A stretch of DNA of 64,000 bases from Artemisia argyi (GCA_030686995.1 CM060693.1:118881228-118945227), one strand, 5' to 3'; shown: positions 1-13,200, counted from the stretch's first letter. The notes: a model not told the origin generated them from the sequence alone. Translations and numbers: made by a program.

Positions 1-884
1 GTGAATCCCAGACCTAAGCACCTTTCAGAACAAAGGATGCAAGGATCCGCTTGTTGAACCGCAACTATTTTTGGCATTTATTACATATTGATGGTGTTAT
101 TCATGAACCTCATGTGGCATACAACAAAACGAGGAGTTCCAAGACTTAAACGCCTTTCAGAATAAAGGATCCAAGGCCCATTTAATGCTTATGCCATCAC
201 GTAAAGTGAGCGGAAATTTAGACAACTTTTGAAAACGCGTAATTCTAATTATTTTATTTTTGGGTTTTCAATCTTGTGGAAGCAAGGACTACAAGTAACT
301 GTTATGAGCCCTAAAGAAATCCAACTATTCCGTGTTTAGCATATAATCACACTAATGACTTTACTATCATTCCTCATTCTCCGCAAATTTAAAATCTCAA
401 GTAATGAGATCCGCGGATGCTTAGCCTAAAACGTTAAGGGAACAAGCTAGGGCTCAACACGCCCGGTCAAGTCAAAATTTCTATTCCTACTCTACCCAGC
501 GGAAAGTCAGAACAAAGTGTCAAAACTTATTATATTTTTGAAACAATTTCAATTTTTTCAATTTTTTTTGGTACTTTTTGATGATTTTTTTTCAATTTAT
601 TTTTTGGATTTTTCGAGAAAAACGGAGTTGCATGAGTAAACGGCACATGAAAGGTGCAAGTCAAATCGAAGATACCCCCAGGCTAAAGTTAAACATTGTC
701 CTCAATGTTTCAAGGGCGAGGGTCATCCTACTTTGTAACTAAGGCTGTTTATTAATTATGCCAAGAGATAACGTTAGTTAAGGATATCATATTTCTTGAA
801 CAATGAAGCTTGAATGAAGTAAGGACAAAAATACGAGCACGAGAGCCTTCATGCTTCGGGAACAATTACCTGTACAAGCACAAC
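1..884 (-). other. Athila-like 3' non-coding remnant, host of Copia-1
   Basis: No coding region is supported here. Near 680-710 the plus strand has a run of C followed by a phrase containing attgtcctcaat. The same arrangement (C-run, then ttgtcctcaat) occurs in the 3' region of the minus-strand Athila element at about 14787-14825. I read this as the 3' untranslated part of an Athila-like element in minus orientation that was already present when Copia-1 inserted at 885. It is a resemblance of short phrases only; a different Gypsy lineage is possible. Confidence 0.35.
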
Positions 885-1771
885 TGTTGGGTCACTGAAT
901 TCCCCAATCTTCTTTTAACAAGGATTTGAACGTAAAATCACCTAAGTGTAAACAAGTCACTGAGTGAACAGTAACTCAGTGAGTCATCTTCAGGATGCTT
1001 AGACCGAGCCTAAGAAGAAAGGTTCTCCATTCAGTGAGGCGGAACTCAGTGAGTGAGATCTAAGCCAAGAAGAAGGTGATAGGTTCAGTGAGGATGACAA
1101 TAACTCACTGAAACCCAAGACTCCTCAACAACTATCAAGGTACTGAAGACTGATGACTTGAAGACTGAAGATTTGGCGGGACTGGGCGGGAAAGTTTGAA
1201 CTGTTTCATTAAAGTGCTTTATCACTTTAATGTCAAACTTTCCCAAAATGGTTAAATCCAGTCTGTCATTAGAAAGCACCTTTTGGACTTAACCCAAAGA
1301 AGTTTCCCTTGCCAGAGAATAAAATCTAGCAAGATTTTATTAAGGAATGCTTAGGTCCATTGTATATTAGAGTTGTTCATATTTGTGTATAAATAGGTAG
1401 CATAAGTGAGGAGTAAAAGTTGAAAAGTTTGTGCAATTAATGCAAAGCATTCACAAACCTCTTTTACTCCTCCAAAGAACAACATAGCCCCTGAGATAGC
1501 TCAGTGGGTCCTCAGTTGTCACTCAAACATTGTTTTGAGTTTAGAGAGGAGTCAATACCACACTTGTCATTTTCAATCCCAAGTGTTATTCCGCAAACAC
1601 TTGGGTACGATTCTTTTGATTAACTTCTAATAAAGAATTAAATATTGAAAAATATTGTTTCTTATCTTTAAGTTTCTTTATTGTTAATCATATATACATC
1701 TGAGTTAAAAGTCATATATCTTGGTTACATTAGCTATTTAGTTATTGATAACCAAGTAAAAGGGACCAACA
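885..1771 (+). repeat. 5' LTR of Copia-1
   Basis: The right end is fixed by the primer site two bases downstream and ends in GACCAACA. The left end is placed at TGTTGGGTC because it mirrors that end as a short terminal inverted repeat. The length would be 887 bp. The preceding five bases, acaac, would be the TSD, but the partner copy is outside the window. A TATA box lies at 1388. The region 893-1114 carries repeated CTCAGTGAG/CACTGAG motifs. The left boundary is inferred, as there is no second LTR to compare. Confidence 0.65.
1388..1395 (+). promoter_or_regulatory. TATA box of the Copia-1 LTR
   Basis: TATAAATA in the second half of the LTR, downstream of the CTCAGTGAG array, which is the expected U3/R position. 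Transcription would start roughly 30 bases further on. Confidence 0.6.
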
Positions 1772-1773
1772 AG

Positions 1774-1786
1774 TGGTATCAGAGCC
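1774..1786 (+). other. Primer binding site, initiator Met-tRNA type (Copia-1)
   Basis: TGGTATCAGAGCC lies two bases after the LTR end. It is the usual plant Copia primer site complementary to the 3' end of initiator methionine tRNA. Confidence 0.9.
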
Positions 1787-1865
1787 TCTGGTTTGTAAAA
1801 CTTTTCAAAATCTATTTTCAAAACTAAAAGAGTACTCAAAAAGTTTTTAAAACCTTGATCCCACC

Positions 1866-1927
1866 ATGGCTGACTCAGATGTTCCCCAACTTGTCGACAA
1901 AAAGGGTGGAAGTTATTCAGCAACTGC
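1866..1927 (+). pseudogene. gag: Copia-1 gag, first 20 codons before the solo-LTR insertion
   Basis: The ATG sits in a good plant context (ccaccATGGct) 80 bases after the primer site and opens a frame beginning MADSDVPQLV. The frame is cut after the second base of codon 21 by the solo LTR at 1928. It continues at 5856 in the matching phase, so this is the true gag N-terminus. Confidence 0.85.
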
Positions 1928-2919
1928 TGATGTGTGCTTTTTCACACATCCTTTTTAGACAAAAATCAGACCAAATACACCAAATACTAACCAAATATGC
2001 CAAGAGAATGTGTGTTTTTGTATTTCTGTATATGCAGGTACAGATATGTGAAAAATGAACAAAAACTAAGCAAAACCGACAAAAACGAGCACGAGATTTG
2101 AAAAAGGTCGAAAGCCGGAGCCGGGGAAGCAAAATGATCAAAGAAAGCTCATATTATCATTAGAAGTCCTCAGAGATTCATCATGTTGCATAGTTAGTCC
2201 TTGGTCAAAGTTTGGAGAGATTGGCAACTTTAGTCCCTCAGCTTTCAGATATTTACAAAAATGATCCCTTGAAGAATATTCAAAGAAAAGACAAAAATTG
2301 GTCCTTCATAAATCAAAGAATGGAAATTCAAGCCCTTGGAAGAAACTTTGGAAGAATGACAGTTTCAGCCCCTAAAGGTTTCAGAACTACAAAGTTGGTC
2401 CCTATACTTAATAATATTACAAACCGGATCTTATCTAAACCATTTGTAAAAACTAAGCCTAGTCCAAATCCCACAAGCCCATAAAATATATAAAAGCCCA
2501 ACACCCCACCCTTTTTCTTACCCGATCCACAACTCCACCCCGGTCAACAAAACCCGGTCAACACCACTTTTAATAAAAACACCCATTTCATTTTTACCCG
2601 CCCCCCCAATTACAAGCAAACCCAGAAAACTATTGTTACTAGAACCCTAATCCTAATTACCCCCAATTACCCCGTGTGGGTAATAATCACTCAATGATTA
2701 AGTGTTCTAGAAGGCTCTAACGTATGACAGAGAATGACAGGGTTGGTAGGGTTACGTGGACCAATAGGAATGCACACGGAGGATCGATCTACATCACATC
2801 AATCAATCGAAGGGACCTCATTCATGCTTACATTTGAAGCTGAGATAAAGGGACAAGATTAAATGAAAGAAACACACTTCTGGAAGGATCATCAAAACCC
2901 TAGCAGGCTCCTCATCACC

Positions 2920-2928
2920 TATATATAC
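2920..2928 (+). promoter_or_regulatory. TATA box of the solo LTR
   Basis: TATATATAC in a locally GC-richer context followed by a C-run. It lies downstream of the AGTCCCT array, as in the Athila LTRs. It gives the LTR plus-strand polarity. Confidence 0.55.
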
Positions 2929-3202
2929 CCCCCCTCCTCAGTCATTTAGGTGTGTAGGTTTTTATAAAAGTTATGCTGTTAATTTGTTTTCTTTAATTGT
3001 AATTTCATTTCCAAAAGCCTTGTACTCAGAATTTAGTATTAATAAAATTTCAATTATTCCTTTACAGCTTATTATTTTACTTTTCCTTATTATTCAGTTT
3101 TTAGTATTTACATATTTATTAAATCATTAGTTATAGCTTGTTTTTATTAATACTCTGTTCCTATTTCTCTTATTCAAAAATCCAAAAAAAATTTAGAAAA
3201 AA

Positions 3203-3208
<6 letters not shown>

Positions 3209-3275
<67 letters not shown>
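3209..3275. repeat. (TA)n microsatellite, 67 bp
   Basis: Uninterrupted TA repeats inside the solo LTR, flanked by less perfect TA/GTA units. Reading frames predicted across it are artefacts. Confidence 0.97.
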
Positions 3276-3283
<8 letters not shown>

Positions 3284-3607
3284 TTGTCTAAATTTCTTAT
3301 TTAAGTTTCAATCTAGTTTTATTTTGTTTTTATAAGCTTATATCAGCTAACTAATAGCTTTTGTGAGCTTATTTTTGTTATTTACTCTCAAAAACACAAA
3401 GTCAAATCAAGGTCAACACATCAGCTTATTCATTAAGCTCAGCTTATTTGGAGAACAAAGGCAGCCAAGAGGAGCCTTGGCCTGTCAAAAGACAGGCTAG
3501 CACAGTGATCCCCCTCTGTTTGAGCTGAGGGGGTTTGGATTTGTAAGATTTCATTTATTGCATTACTAGATTATTATAGCTTAGATCTGCTTATTAATTG
3601 TAGTTTC

Positions 3608-3725
<118 letters not shown>

Positions 3726-5855
3726 AAGGTTTCATAGTCACTGTTGCATTCATTTGGTTTTATATCTATATCATTCATCTGTCATCATTTGGTATTGTGT
3801 TTCTGAGATTAAGTTGCTTCTGTGTATTGTTGTGTTTGAGTTCTGTATTTCTGAATTAATTTGGTGCTTTTGGATCTGATTTAAATCTGAGTTTAGGTTG
3901 TGAACTGAATAGGATTTGATTTGAGTTAAATTTGAGTAGTGACTGTCGCAAATAGGGGTGTTTGGCTTGTAGCAGTTTGCTGGGTAAATCATTAATTGAG
4001 TAGTTGTATTTGGTTTATATTGCATACTTAGCTCACATTTAAGTTAGTCAAACATAATATAGTAGTACTAATACAACAATAGTCAATTTAGGTTTTAATT
4101 TTCACATCAGTTAAGTAATTATATTGCATATTCTCTATAATAGTTGCATTTTAGTATGAGAAAGCTTAAATTAGTTGCACAATAGGTTGTTACAACTTAG
4201 GTAATCAGTTAAGACAAGATTAAATTCACTTTGGTCAAAAATCTCTTTCAAATCAAAAAGTCAAAACAGTTGTTGAACTCAGGATTTGACAGATTTTGGT
4301 GAGCTATCATAGTGTTCATAAATACTTGGAAATACTTTCAGTAAGCTGTTTTGAGAAGTTTAGTAGTCTAAAAACATTTTCAAAAAGAAATTTGTTGATT
4401 GGATCTTCTTTGCTTATTAAAAAGCTCCTCACCAGTTGTCTATTTGGGCTATTGAGTACCCTGCAATATCAGTCTTAGGCAAAGTTTGATGCATTCATAA
4501 GCTGCTCAAACAAATTTGGAAGTATAAACCATTGGTTGTTTTGACATCTCAGCTGGTTAGTAGATATTTTGCCCTCATAACTTTACCCCCTGAGCTTATT
4601 TGCTCAGGATTAAGTGCTTATTTCTTTAAGTGTTTGGAACTGAGATATGAGTTTAGAGTAGGGCTGAAATTTAAGTTTAGTGCTTCTTAGCTAATTGCTG
4701 TTGAGTTTCTGAGTTCATCTTTACCTATTGCAACTTTTTGAATTGAGTTTTTGCATATTAGCTTACCCGTTGGCTTATTTGCTCTTTCATAATTGCTTAT
4801 TGATACTAATTGTTCCCACTTTTGTGTTTTTGAGCTTCATTTGTCCTAAGTTCTTGTCATTTGAGCTTATTAGAGTCAAAAAGTTAACTGGTCAAAGTTT
4901 TGGTCAACTGAGTCAAGTATTGCTTATAAATAAGCACTTATATAAGCTGATTTTAAGCCAAACAGTATTTCCACAGCTTATTTTCAAGTTTTCAAATTTT
5001 TCTTAAGTTTAAAATATTATTTTTGAATTTCCTTGAATTTTTCATATTTTTCTGCCTTTATTTGCTATTTTTCTTATTTTATTTTCATTTTTATTCCATT
5101 TTTAATTCATTTTAATTACTAAAAAATCCAAAAAAATCAGAAAAAGCCAAGAAAAATCCAAAAATATTTTTAAAATTTATTTTCATTTATTTTATAATTT
5201 TAGAAATTTATTTTGCTTTTTTCCCATTAATTTTGAATTTAATTTGAATTTTTAATTAGATTTAATAGTTTTTAATTCCCAAAAATTACACAAAAAGCCA
5301 AAAAATTTATTTTTTAGTTTTAAAATTACTTTTTAGTTGTTTTATAATTTTCAAAATTTATTTTTCATTTTTCTCACCTTATTTGCATTTTCTTTTAATT
5401 ATTAATTAGATTAATTAGTTTTTAATTCATAAAAAAATAAATAAAAAGTCAAAAAAATATTTTTCTTTTTCTTAAAATTTTCTTTTATCATTTTTAACTT
5501 TTCAAAATTATTTTGAAGTCCGTAGGAGTAGTGTAGCTCAAAATTCGTGTTTTATTTCGTACGTTAACGTTTATTTTACGTTTAAGCTTACGTTTTTGAT
5601 TTTTCGTTACGTTTTTAGTTTCCTTATTTGAAATACGTGCTTAAGTGATTATTTGTGCTTCATTTGCTATTTCATTAGTATAATCTCATCAAAATCACTT
5701 TTTACTACTTTCACGACACGTTTCACAAATCGGGAATTGAGAATTCCATTCACCCTTCACACGGACTACGACCTCGGGTTATCCGTATTTCTTTGCGGAT
5801 CTCTTGAGTAATACTTATACTATATATATAACTTGATTTTCACCGAATCAAATGC

Positions 5856-8447
5856 CCCTCGACTTGAAGTTGGAAAATTCAACTAGTGGAAAAAGCGAAT
5901 GCTTTGCTACTTAACTGGGATGGAACCTTATTACATCAAATTGATTAATGATGGTCCATTTGTCCCAACAACTGCCCAAGGTTTAGTCAAACCTGAAGCC
6001 CAATGGACCCCAGATGAAAGGAGGGTGGTCAATCAGGACCAGCGCCTAAAAAGCATCATTATATCATGTCTTCCTGACGATATAATAGAATCAGTGATTA
6101 ACTGTCCCACTGCCAAGCAGACATGGACTGACCTAGTTCATAGCTATGAAGGGCCTTCTGATACCAAAGAGAATAGAATCATGTACCTGAAGGTTGAATA
6201 CAATACCTTCAGGGCCAAAGATTCTGAAAGTCTCTCTGAGACTTATACTCGGTATAAGACCCTCCTGAATGAGCTGACCAATGATTGTGTTATTCTGTCA
6301 AAGCATGAGATCAATGTTGGCTTTGTCAACAGTGTCCCTGAGAAGTGGTTAAACTTTTCTCAGGGTTTGAGAAATGCTAACCATATTCAGAACCTTGAGC
6401 TCCCTGCTATTTATGGGAAGTTTGTCTATGAAGACAATCTTATCACCACGAGATACCCTGGTAAAGCTCAGGAGACCAAAAAGACCTTGACAATTTCACC
6501 CATATCAACTACTTTCTATTCAAATGGTGTTGTGCAGGACTTCCAAGATGAGTCTAATGATGAGGTTGACCAAAGAACTAGTGAGGAGTACCTAAATGAT
6601 CTTCAAATTGAATTTCATGAAAGGGAACTCCTTGCAAACTCAAAAAGGTTTTTTAAGAAAAAGAAATTTCCTTCTAAAGCAAATGAAAACACTGAGTGTT
6701 TTAAATGTGGCAAAAAAGGCCATTTTGCAAAAGATTGTTTTTCAAAAACAACCTCAGAACCATCTTTCAAGTTTTCAAGAAATAACTCTTTTTCAGGGCC
6801 CAGCAAATTTCAACCTAAGTTGCTTCAATCTAGTTAAAGATTTGAAAAAACCCCTCAAATTGATTTTGAAGCCAAATACAGGAAAGCTAAAGCCAAACTT
6901 GCCCTTCTTGAATCATCCCCAACAGTCACTCAGCTACCTCAGGCTCCAAAGCCTTCTCAGGCTAAGAACAAAGGGCTGGTTGCTGAAACCTTTGACAGGG
7001 ATGAAGTTGAAGTGTCCTCTGATGATAATGAAGAAGTTCATATCAGTGCCCTGATGGCCCTATCAGAAGACAACAAACTTGCTGTGGGAAAAAGTCATGC
7101 AAGAGATGGAGAATGGGTTAACATCACAATGAGAAAGGTAAACATTTTACTTTCTATGGATGATGATGCTGATTGGAAATCTTACTTAGATTATATAAAT
7201 GTTGATCTTAAGTATGATGAAGAGCAAAGACTTAATCTGTTTTCAAAATTTAACAAACTGAGTTTTGAATTAAATCAATGTAGAGATGAACTACATGCTT
7301 TAAAACAAGCTAAGCTTGAAAGTGTTACACTTCAAATTCAAAATTCTGAACTTGTTAAACAAAATCATGCTCTTCAGGAAGAACTTAAGAAAGAAAGGGC
7401 TGTCATTTGGAAATGGACTCAGAAAAACCCCAAACTTTATGAAACACTGAGTCTCACACCCAGCACCAAAAAGGTTGCCATGGGTGAAGATCAACTCACT
7501 GAAGAGTCTGGGGAGAGTAGCCATTCAACAACCTTTCTGTCAGCCAACATACTCTCTAGCAAAGAACTTGCTCCTAAACCCAGTGATTGGATTGAAAGAA
7601 ACAATCCTGACAGTAAGCTGCCCAATTTTAACACTGGAAGAATCCTGGAGCCTGAAAGTCAGGCTATCAAGGAACTGCTAGGAGTCACTGATGAACTTAG
7701 TCCTACTGAGTCCATCGCTGAGTCTAAGTCTGATTCACCACTCCCTCCACTGAAACATCTTCAGGGAGCTGAACCCAATTCTGACCTTGCACCATCAGTC
7801 TATCAACCCCATTCTCCCTAGGAGAAATCAGGGTTAGGAAAGACTATTCTAAAGAGACCTACTCCCGCACCCACTGAACAACACATACCTTCAGTGACTA
7901 CTGAAGTGAAACATGAAAGCACTTATTCAAAATTTAATCAGCTTGCTGAACTTGTCAGGATGCTGAGTGAGAAAATTGAGTTCATTGAAAAACCTTTTGA
8001 CTCAAAACTTAAAAATCCTTCAGTATCCTCAAGTTCTTCTAAAACAAAAACCACACCCAGATCTTCAGCGAGATGTGAGCTGTGCAATTATCCTAATCAT
8101 AGCACTGATAAATGCTACAGAGTCCTGTTCTGCATGATATGCAAACAAGAGGACCACATAACTTAATATCACATCTCTCACACTGCTTCTTTAAAAGCAC
8201 AAGGTCTATACGAAACCCAAGGCTATCAGTATGCCACACCTTCCAAACAGAGACTGAAGGCTAAGCCTTTCTCACCATGTCCTCACTGTGGTTTCAATGA
8301 TCATCTTCCTGATGATTGTACCATGAAAAATTGCTGTGACATCTGTGGAGATCCCTCCCATGAAACCAAGGGACATGACAAGATCATTCAGTCTAGAAGG
8401 AAAATCCCAACCAACACTTCTCAGTCAACTGAGGCATCAACCTCCAC
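5856..8447 (+). pseudogene. gag: Copia-1 gag, main part with an array of zinc knuckles
   Basis: Continues the frame begun at 1866. The order is: UBN2-type gag core (about 5890-6480), a CCHC knuckle CFKCGKKGHFAKDC (about 6700-6740), an acidic and coiled-coil section (about 7010-7460), a Ser/Pro-rich section, then further Cys/His clusters: CELCNYPNHSTDKC, CMICKQEDH, CPHCGFNDHLPDDC and CDICGDPSHETKGH. One more cluster follows after the Tat insertion (CKTCGSSIHTTSDH). Gag would package RNA in cytoplasmic particles. In-frame stops at 5881, 6835, 7819 and 8164 break it; several look like single changes of Gln or similar codons. It ends at 8447, where the Tat element entered. Confidence 0.85.
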
Positions 8448-8926
8448 TGTTGATACAAAAGTTGGGCGTTCCTTGTTTGGGTTCCTGCTCTCGTACCAAT
8501 TAGATCTTAATGCTTGAAACCTGCGCACTAAGAAAGCAAACAAACACCGTTAGGCTTATCGTGGGATTGTCTCCCACGATTATCCTCCGGCGTGAGAGTA
8601 AGTAATCGGTTTTAGGGTTATGTATATGAATTAGGGTTGTGAGTCGTACCTTTAACGAAAGTTATGGCATTGTTTATATAGGCACGGAATCCTTATTGGA
8701 TACGTGTGCCTCACTTTTCGGTGTATATCCAGTTTGGATATATATCCCTTAAATAAGAGATATCCATATCATAACCATAAATAACTTTGGGCTTGGGCTT
8801 TCGTGAGCCCAAGCCGTTATCATACTAGCCTAAATCACTGTTGTGATGGCCCACTCGTGGCGGGTTTGGGCCTTAGTAATGTCTATCATTTGGGTCCGTA
8901 ACCCGAATATGGACTATACGTTATCA
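8448..8926 (-). repeat. 3' LTR of the Tat element
   Basis: 479 bp, starting TGTTGATAC and ending TTATCA on the plus strand. It matches 61565-62043 with about 7 substitutions. A minus-strand TATA box (TATATAAA, plus 8673-8680) sits in the middle. The outer edge abuts the TSD tccac. Confidence 0.93.
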
Positions 8927-8938
8927 TGTCCCCCCAGT
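8927..8938 (-). other. Polypurine tract of the Tat element
   Basis: The minus strand reads ACTGGGGGGACA directly before the LTR start TGATAACG. This is the expected site for plus-strand DNA priming and fixes this LTR as the 3' one. Confidence 0.8.
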
Positions 8939-9061
8939 CTAGTATGCGTAGTTAATAACCGCGGATGCTAGACTTAGAAATATTAGCGGCAAGCGTGGCG
9001 GGGAAGTTCCTAGTATTTCCTGCCAAAAAAGCGATACGGTGTATCTAGTTCTTAAGTATCC

Positions 9062-9177
9062 CACGTGTCCTTCGGGAAACGTGAAAAAGTGCATGTACCA
9101 GTTTGTATTCCACCACACGATTGAGATAGTGGGATCCACGTGTCATGCATCCGAGACAAGGGGAAACCCTATATAAG
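9062..9177 (+). promoter_or_regulatory. Promoter of the antisense extra gene: two G-boxes and a TATA box
   Basis: CACGTG occurs at 9062-9067 and 9137-9142, and TATATAAG at 9170-9177. The ATG of the extra gene is 120 bases downstream at 9297. The G-box is bound by plant bZIP and bHLH factors. The promoter lies inside the Tat element on the strand opposite to gag-pol, so the gene would be expressed independently of the LTR. Confidence 0.6.
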
Positions 9178-9296
9178 GGGCTCCTAATTTCACTGTTTTA
9201 ACCACAGTGAAAAAACGCGTTTCTCCATTAAAAAATCTTTCTTCCTAAAACTAATATCTTATAGAAGTAATTACGCGTGCGTTCTTCTTAGTGAGA

Positions 9297-9981
9297 ATGG
9301 TCAAACAGTTAGAAGAGTTCCACTCTGAAATGGACGAGGATGAACTACGTCAGTTCACCTCTGACTACTTTATCCCGCTTGCGGTGCATCCGGAAGTACC
9401 GGATGCGAACGCATGTATAGCGGATTTCCCTGAGGGAAAGATAGGGGTGTACACGCGCTTCTTTGAATTTGCAAACCAGCGCGTGCCCATATCCCGTTTT
9501 CTGAGCGACGTGCTCAATTTTTATCAGCTCCATATTTCTCAGCTGCACTACATAGGTGCAGCGAAAATAATAAATTTCGAAATAAATTGTCGCTTACTTG
9601 CGATTAATCCCACTATCAACCTCTTCCGCGCGTTTTACCACACGTCGTGGTCGAACGGGTGGGTGACGTTTTCCAAGCGTCCAGGGGGTTATCAGTGTTA
9701 TACTGAAAAGATAGATGCCCTGAGGGGTTGGAGAGAGAGGTTCTTTTGGGTTGATAGCTGTGTATTTCCCACGCTCTTTGAGTTTTTTGCTCAAGGGGAG
9801 CTTCCAAGGGATGAGCGCCCGGACCCCGGTACGTACAGTGTGGAGGATGCGGAGGTTATTAATGATAACCGCATCCCAATAAATTCCTATCCTGAGGAGT
9901 TCTTGGTGCACATGGGGATGAGCTGCAACTACTTCGGAGGAAGTGGTGAAGTACCCACGTTTTTGGATGCAAGCGGCCGGG
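9297..9981 (+). pseudogene. Tat antisense extra gene, exon 1 (putative gypsy-type transposon domain)
   Basis: The frame opens at ATG 9297 (MVKQLEEFHSEM) and gives 228 codons of a compact domain resembling the plant 'putative gypsy type transposon' family found in many Tat elements; its function is unknown. Recognisable parts are a Phe/Leu-rich block near codons 60-80 (VPISRFLSDVLNFY) and a Trp-rich block near 105-150. The frame runs past a likely splice donor (gttggt, 9982) for only 13 more codons before a stop. Splicing to 10091 keeps the frame and restores an expected Arg-Glu-Met-Asp-Leu junction. The start could also be a later Met (codon 12). The whole gene is disabled further on. Confidence 0.7.
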
Positions 9982-10090
9982 GTTGGTGCTTGTCCTTTCT
10001 TGTCCTTGCGTTTATAATGTAGGCCTCTTTTTATACGATGATTTTATTCACTAACTTGTTCCTCCTTTTGTGTATTTATATGTTGCGCAG

Positions 10091-10209
10091 AGATGGATCT
10101 GTTCGCCGTAGTGAAGCTGACGAAGCCGACGCAGGTAACTGTGGGCGTGCGCCCCTTGAGGGAGGGTGAGGTGCCTATTCTGGAGGCTATTGCTGGGCGT
10201 CTTCTGGAG
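10091..10209 (+). pseudogene. Tat antisense extra gene, exon 2, part before the Athila insertion
   Basis: Follows a 109-base GT-AG intron (9982-10090, acceptor ttgcgcag). It encodes MDLFAVVKLTKPTQV and onward, a segment usual for this family directly after the conserved domain. The exon is cut at 10209 by the Athila element and resumes in phase at 25433. Confidence 0.65.
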
Positions 10210-13200
10210 TGATTGATGCTAAACAGTCAACTTAAATTGACCAAGTGAATGGTCAACAAAGTCAAACTACCTAGACCAATACTCCGGTGATAGTATAGTG
10301 TGTCCCCGGGTCGTTATGTCCCAGCGAGATTGCAATGGTGTTTTTGGAAAACGTTTATGGGAATGAGTGGCACTGAGGACAGTAGCCAAGATAATTGGAA
10401 ATTGATTTTGCTACTGATATTTTGGTATTTGTACAATGAGATAATATAAACAAATAACAGATATACAGATATATGCACAAATTCACAATTAAGGATCAGG
10501 TAACATACATAAAAGTGGGTTTTGGTAAATTACAAACTATAGGGGGTGCAAGTGAACTTTTGAAAACTTAAAATTAAAAGAAAAGTTAAAATGAAAATGA
10601 AATTATAAAAATGATTATTTTAATATTTAAATATTATTTAATTAATTATACTAATTAAAATGTAACTTAAACCTAATTTAAATTAACTAAAAATTATAAA
10701 GATTACAAATTAAACTGAAAACTAGCAAAACTAATTTCTAAACTTAAAAATGAACTTGAAGAAAGTATAAAAAATAAAAATAAATATTTTTGTCTTTTTA
10801 TGAGTTTTTATTAATTAAAAACTATTTATATTAATTAAACTAATTAAACTATTTAAAATTACTAATAATACTAAATTAACTTAGAAAATTATGGAAAAAT
10901 TTATAAAACTATTTAACCATCACATGAATCCTACAAAATTATAAAAACTTCTAAAAATTATATTTAGGCTATTCCACTAATTATTTACCTTTTAATTAAC
11001 CTAAATCTAATTTAAATAATTAAATAAGAAAATTGGAAAATGAACAGTAGAAACTAAAATTATATTTTCTAAAAGTCTTAACTAATTTATAAAACTTAGA
11101 AAAATTATAAAAACCTACTGTTGTTAATAAAAATTTAAGAAAACTAATTAATTACTAATATTACCTAGTTAATTATTTAAACTATTTTTAAATCTAATAA
11201 ATAGTAAACAGATTAGGAAAAATCTAAGAAAATTATTTTAAATACTTAAAGGTACTAGGAAATTAAAAAAATTATAAAAATGGAAAAGTGCTTATAAATA
11301 AGCTGAAATGAAAAATGAAAAAAATAGATTCTATTCAATAGAAGCTATCACTATTTTTATGTTTGGTTTTTTGGAGTTTTTCTTTTTGACAGCTAAATAT
11401 AAGATGAAAATAGGAAACTTTTGTGAAACAACTTTTCTTTTAGCTTAAAAATAAGCTGTGTGCACCCCCTTATCCAAAACAATTTGACTTTCTTTGACTG
11501 AGTAGGCAAATAAGCTCAAATGAGTATATGTGGAGTCCACTAATGTTAATTAAGGTACAAATAAGTTACTTGGACTTAAATAAGCTAAAAACAACAAGCT
11601 ATGACCACTGATAAGCTAATAAGCAACAAAATAAGCACTTGATTCTTTGAGCTAAACTCAGAAATGGGACAATCTTAAGCAATGAATCTAGGTGGGGTCC
11701 ACTGGTTCCTAGGTCAAACTATTGGTCAAGGCTTGTAGCCTAGTAGGAGGGGGTTTGGGAAAACCCAAGTTGGATCATTGGGACCCACTGATGTGGCCTA
11801 CAACAGCCACCAAAGGTGGTGGTGTTGTGGTGATATGCTGATGCAGGGGAGATGTTCTTCCCTGCAGGTGTGTGGAGCCCACACAAAAAAATCACAAAAA
11901 TAAAGTGATTATGGGATCTTATAGATGAGCTGAGCTATTACAAGTCTTAAAAAGCACAAGGTCTAGATCCTTACCCTAAAATCACAAATATTCTTCCCAT
12001 TTTGGCAAAATCTAACAATTGCAAATTTGACTTTTTATCTTTTGATGAAGAGTTGACTTTGGTGAACTTTGGTGCTAATTTACTTACTGATTAAGTGATG
12101 TTAAGCTAAAAAGTGGTGAAAATAAGCTAGGTAATCAACTTTCAAATCAATATGAAGATTATGGAACCAAAACTTGAAACAGGTTAACAAGTGAGATGCA
12201 AATCAAGTTGATTTTGACTTCTGGTGAAACAAGACTTGGTTTTATGATTATTCTGATCTAGTTGTGACCTAAATGACTTGCATGAACCAGAAATGACAAC
12301 ACTAATGTACCACAATACCTTGGATCACTCAAAACCAAACACCCCTAAAAGATAGTCTGTTTTGTGTTTTCAAATCAAATGGGTGTTAGGGCCTAAGAAT
12401 CTGATCCACAACTACTTATTATGATCAGTTAAACTTATTTAAGCACTTAGAAACAGATAGCAACTACAAATGCACAAGATTACCACTTAAACTAGTTTGA
12501 CTGTGAAAACTAGGATTTTAAGTAACTCCAAATTCTAATGAACAAGTTATTTATATTAAGCTATAAATTACCTAAACAACACTAAATAAGCACAAACAAA
12601 TCAAATAAGCAATGATACAAGCTTAGCTGCAGTAGAGAAACAGAAATGGGATTGAGAGCTTACAAAGTGCTTTCCTGCTTAAGCCAATGAACCAAGAACC
12701 AAGACCAAACCTATAGGCTCTCCACAGAACCACTAACCCATGGCTATCCACAATCTACCATGCTCCAGCTTTCAATCACCATTAAACCTGCAAGTTGACT
12801 TTTGTTGACTATTTTTGGATTTTTGATTTTCTTTGTCTAAGCAGTATTTTAAGGGTTTCTAAAAGCTTTCTTAAGCTTTCTTGGAACCTAAATGAGCTTA
12901 AGAGTCCATAACACAAACATAAACAACAACAGAATATGATCTAAGATTTTGACATAAAAAAGAAAAACTGCATAAACAATAAGAGTTAAGGAAACTTGAT
13001 TTTATTACTTGAAAAAGTTAAGATTACAGCTTAATTGACTAAGCAAATGCTTAAAAGCTTGAATATTACACTAGAATTCAAATGCTTAATTATACGACAT
13101 ACAATTTAACTAATTAAGCTACTACTACTTCCTTGCTCCATCCTTTTCCTTTTATAGAGGTCTTCTAGGGTTTGTGATACCCTCTGAGTAAATCCCATCA

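Noticed and set aside
2212..2484. 90-codon frame in the solo LTR
   Set aside because: It covers the degenerate AGTCCCT array, has no motif and lies upstream of the LTR's own TATA box.
9297..10022. Apparent host gene of 240 codons
   Set aside because: It lies inside the Tat LTR pair, matches the kind of extra gene carried by such elements and continues by splicing into later exons, so it belongs to the element.
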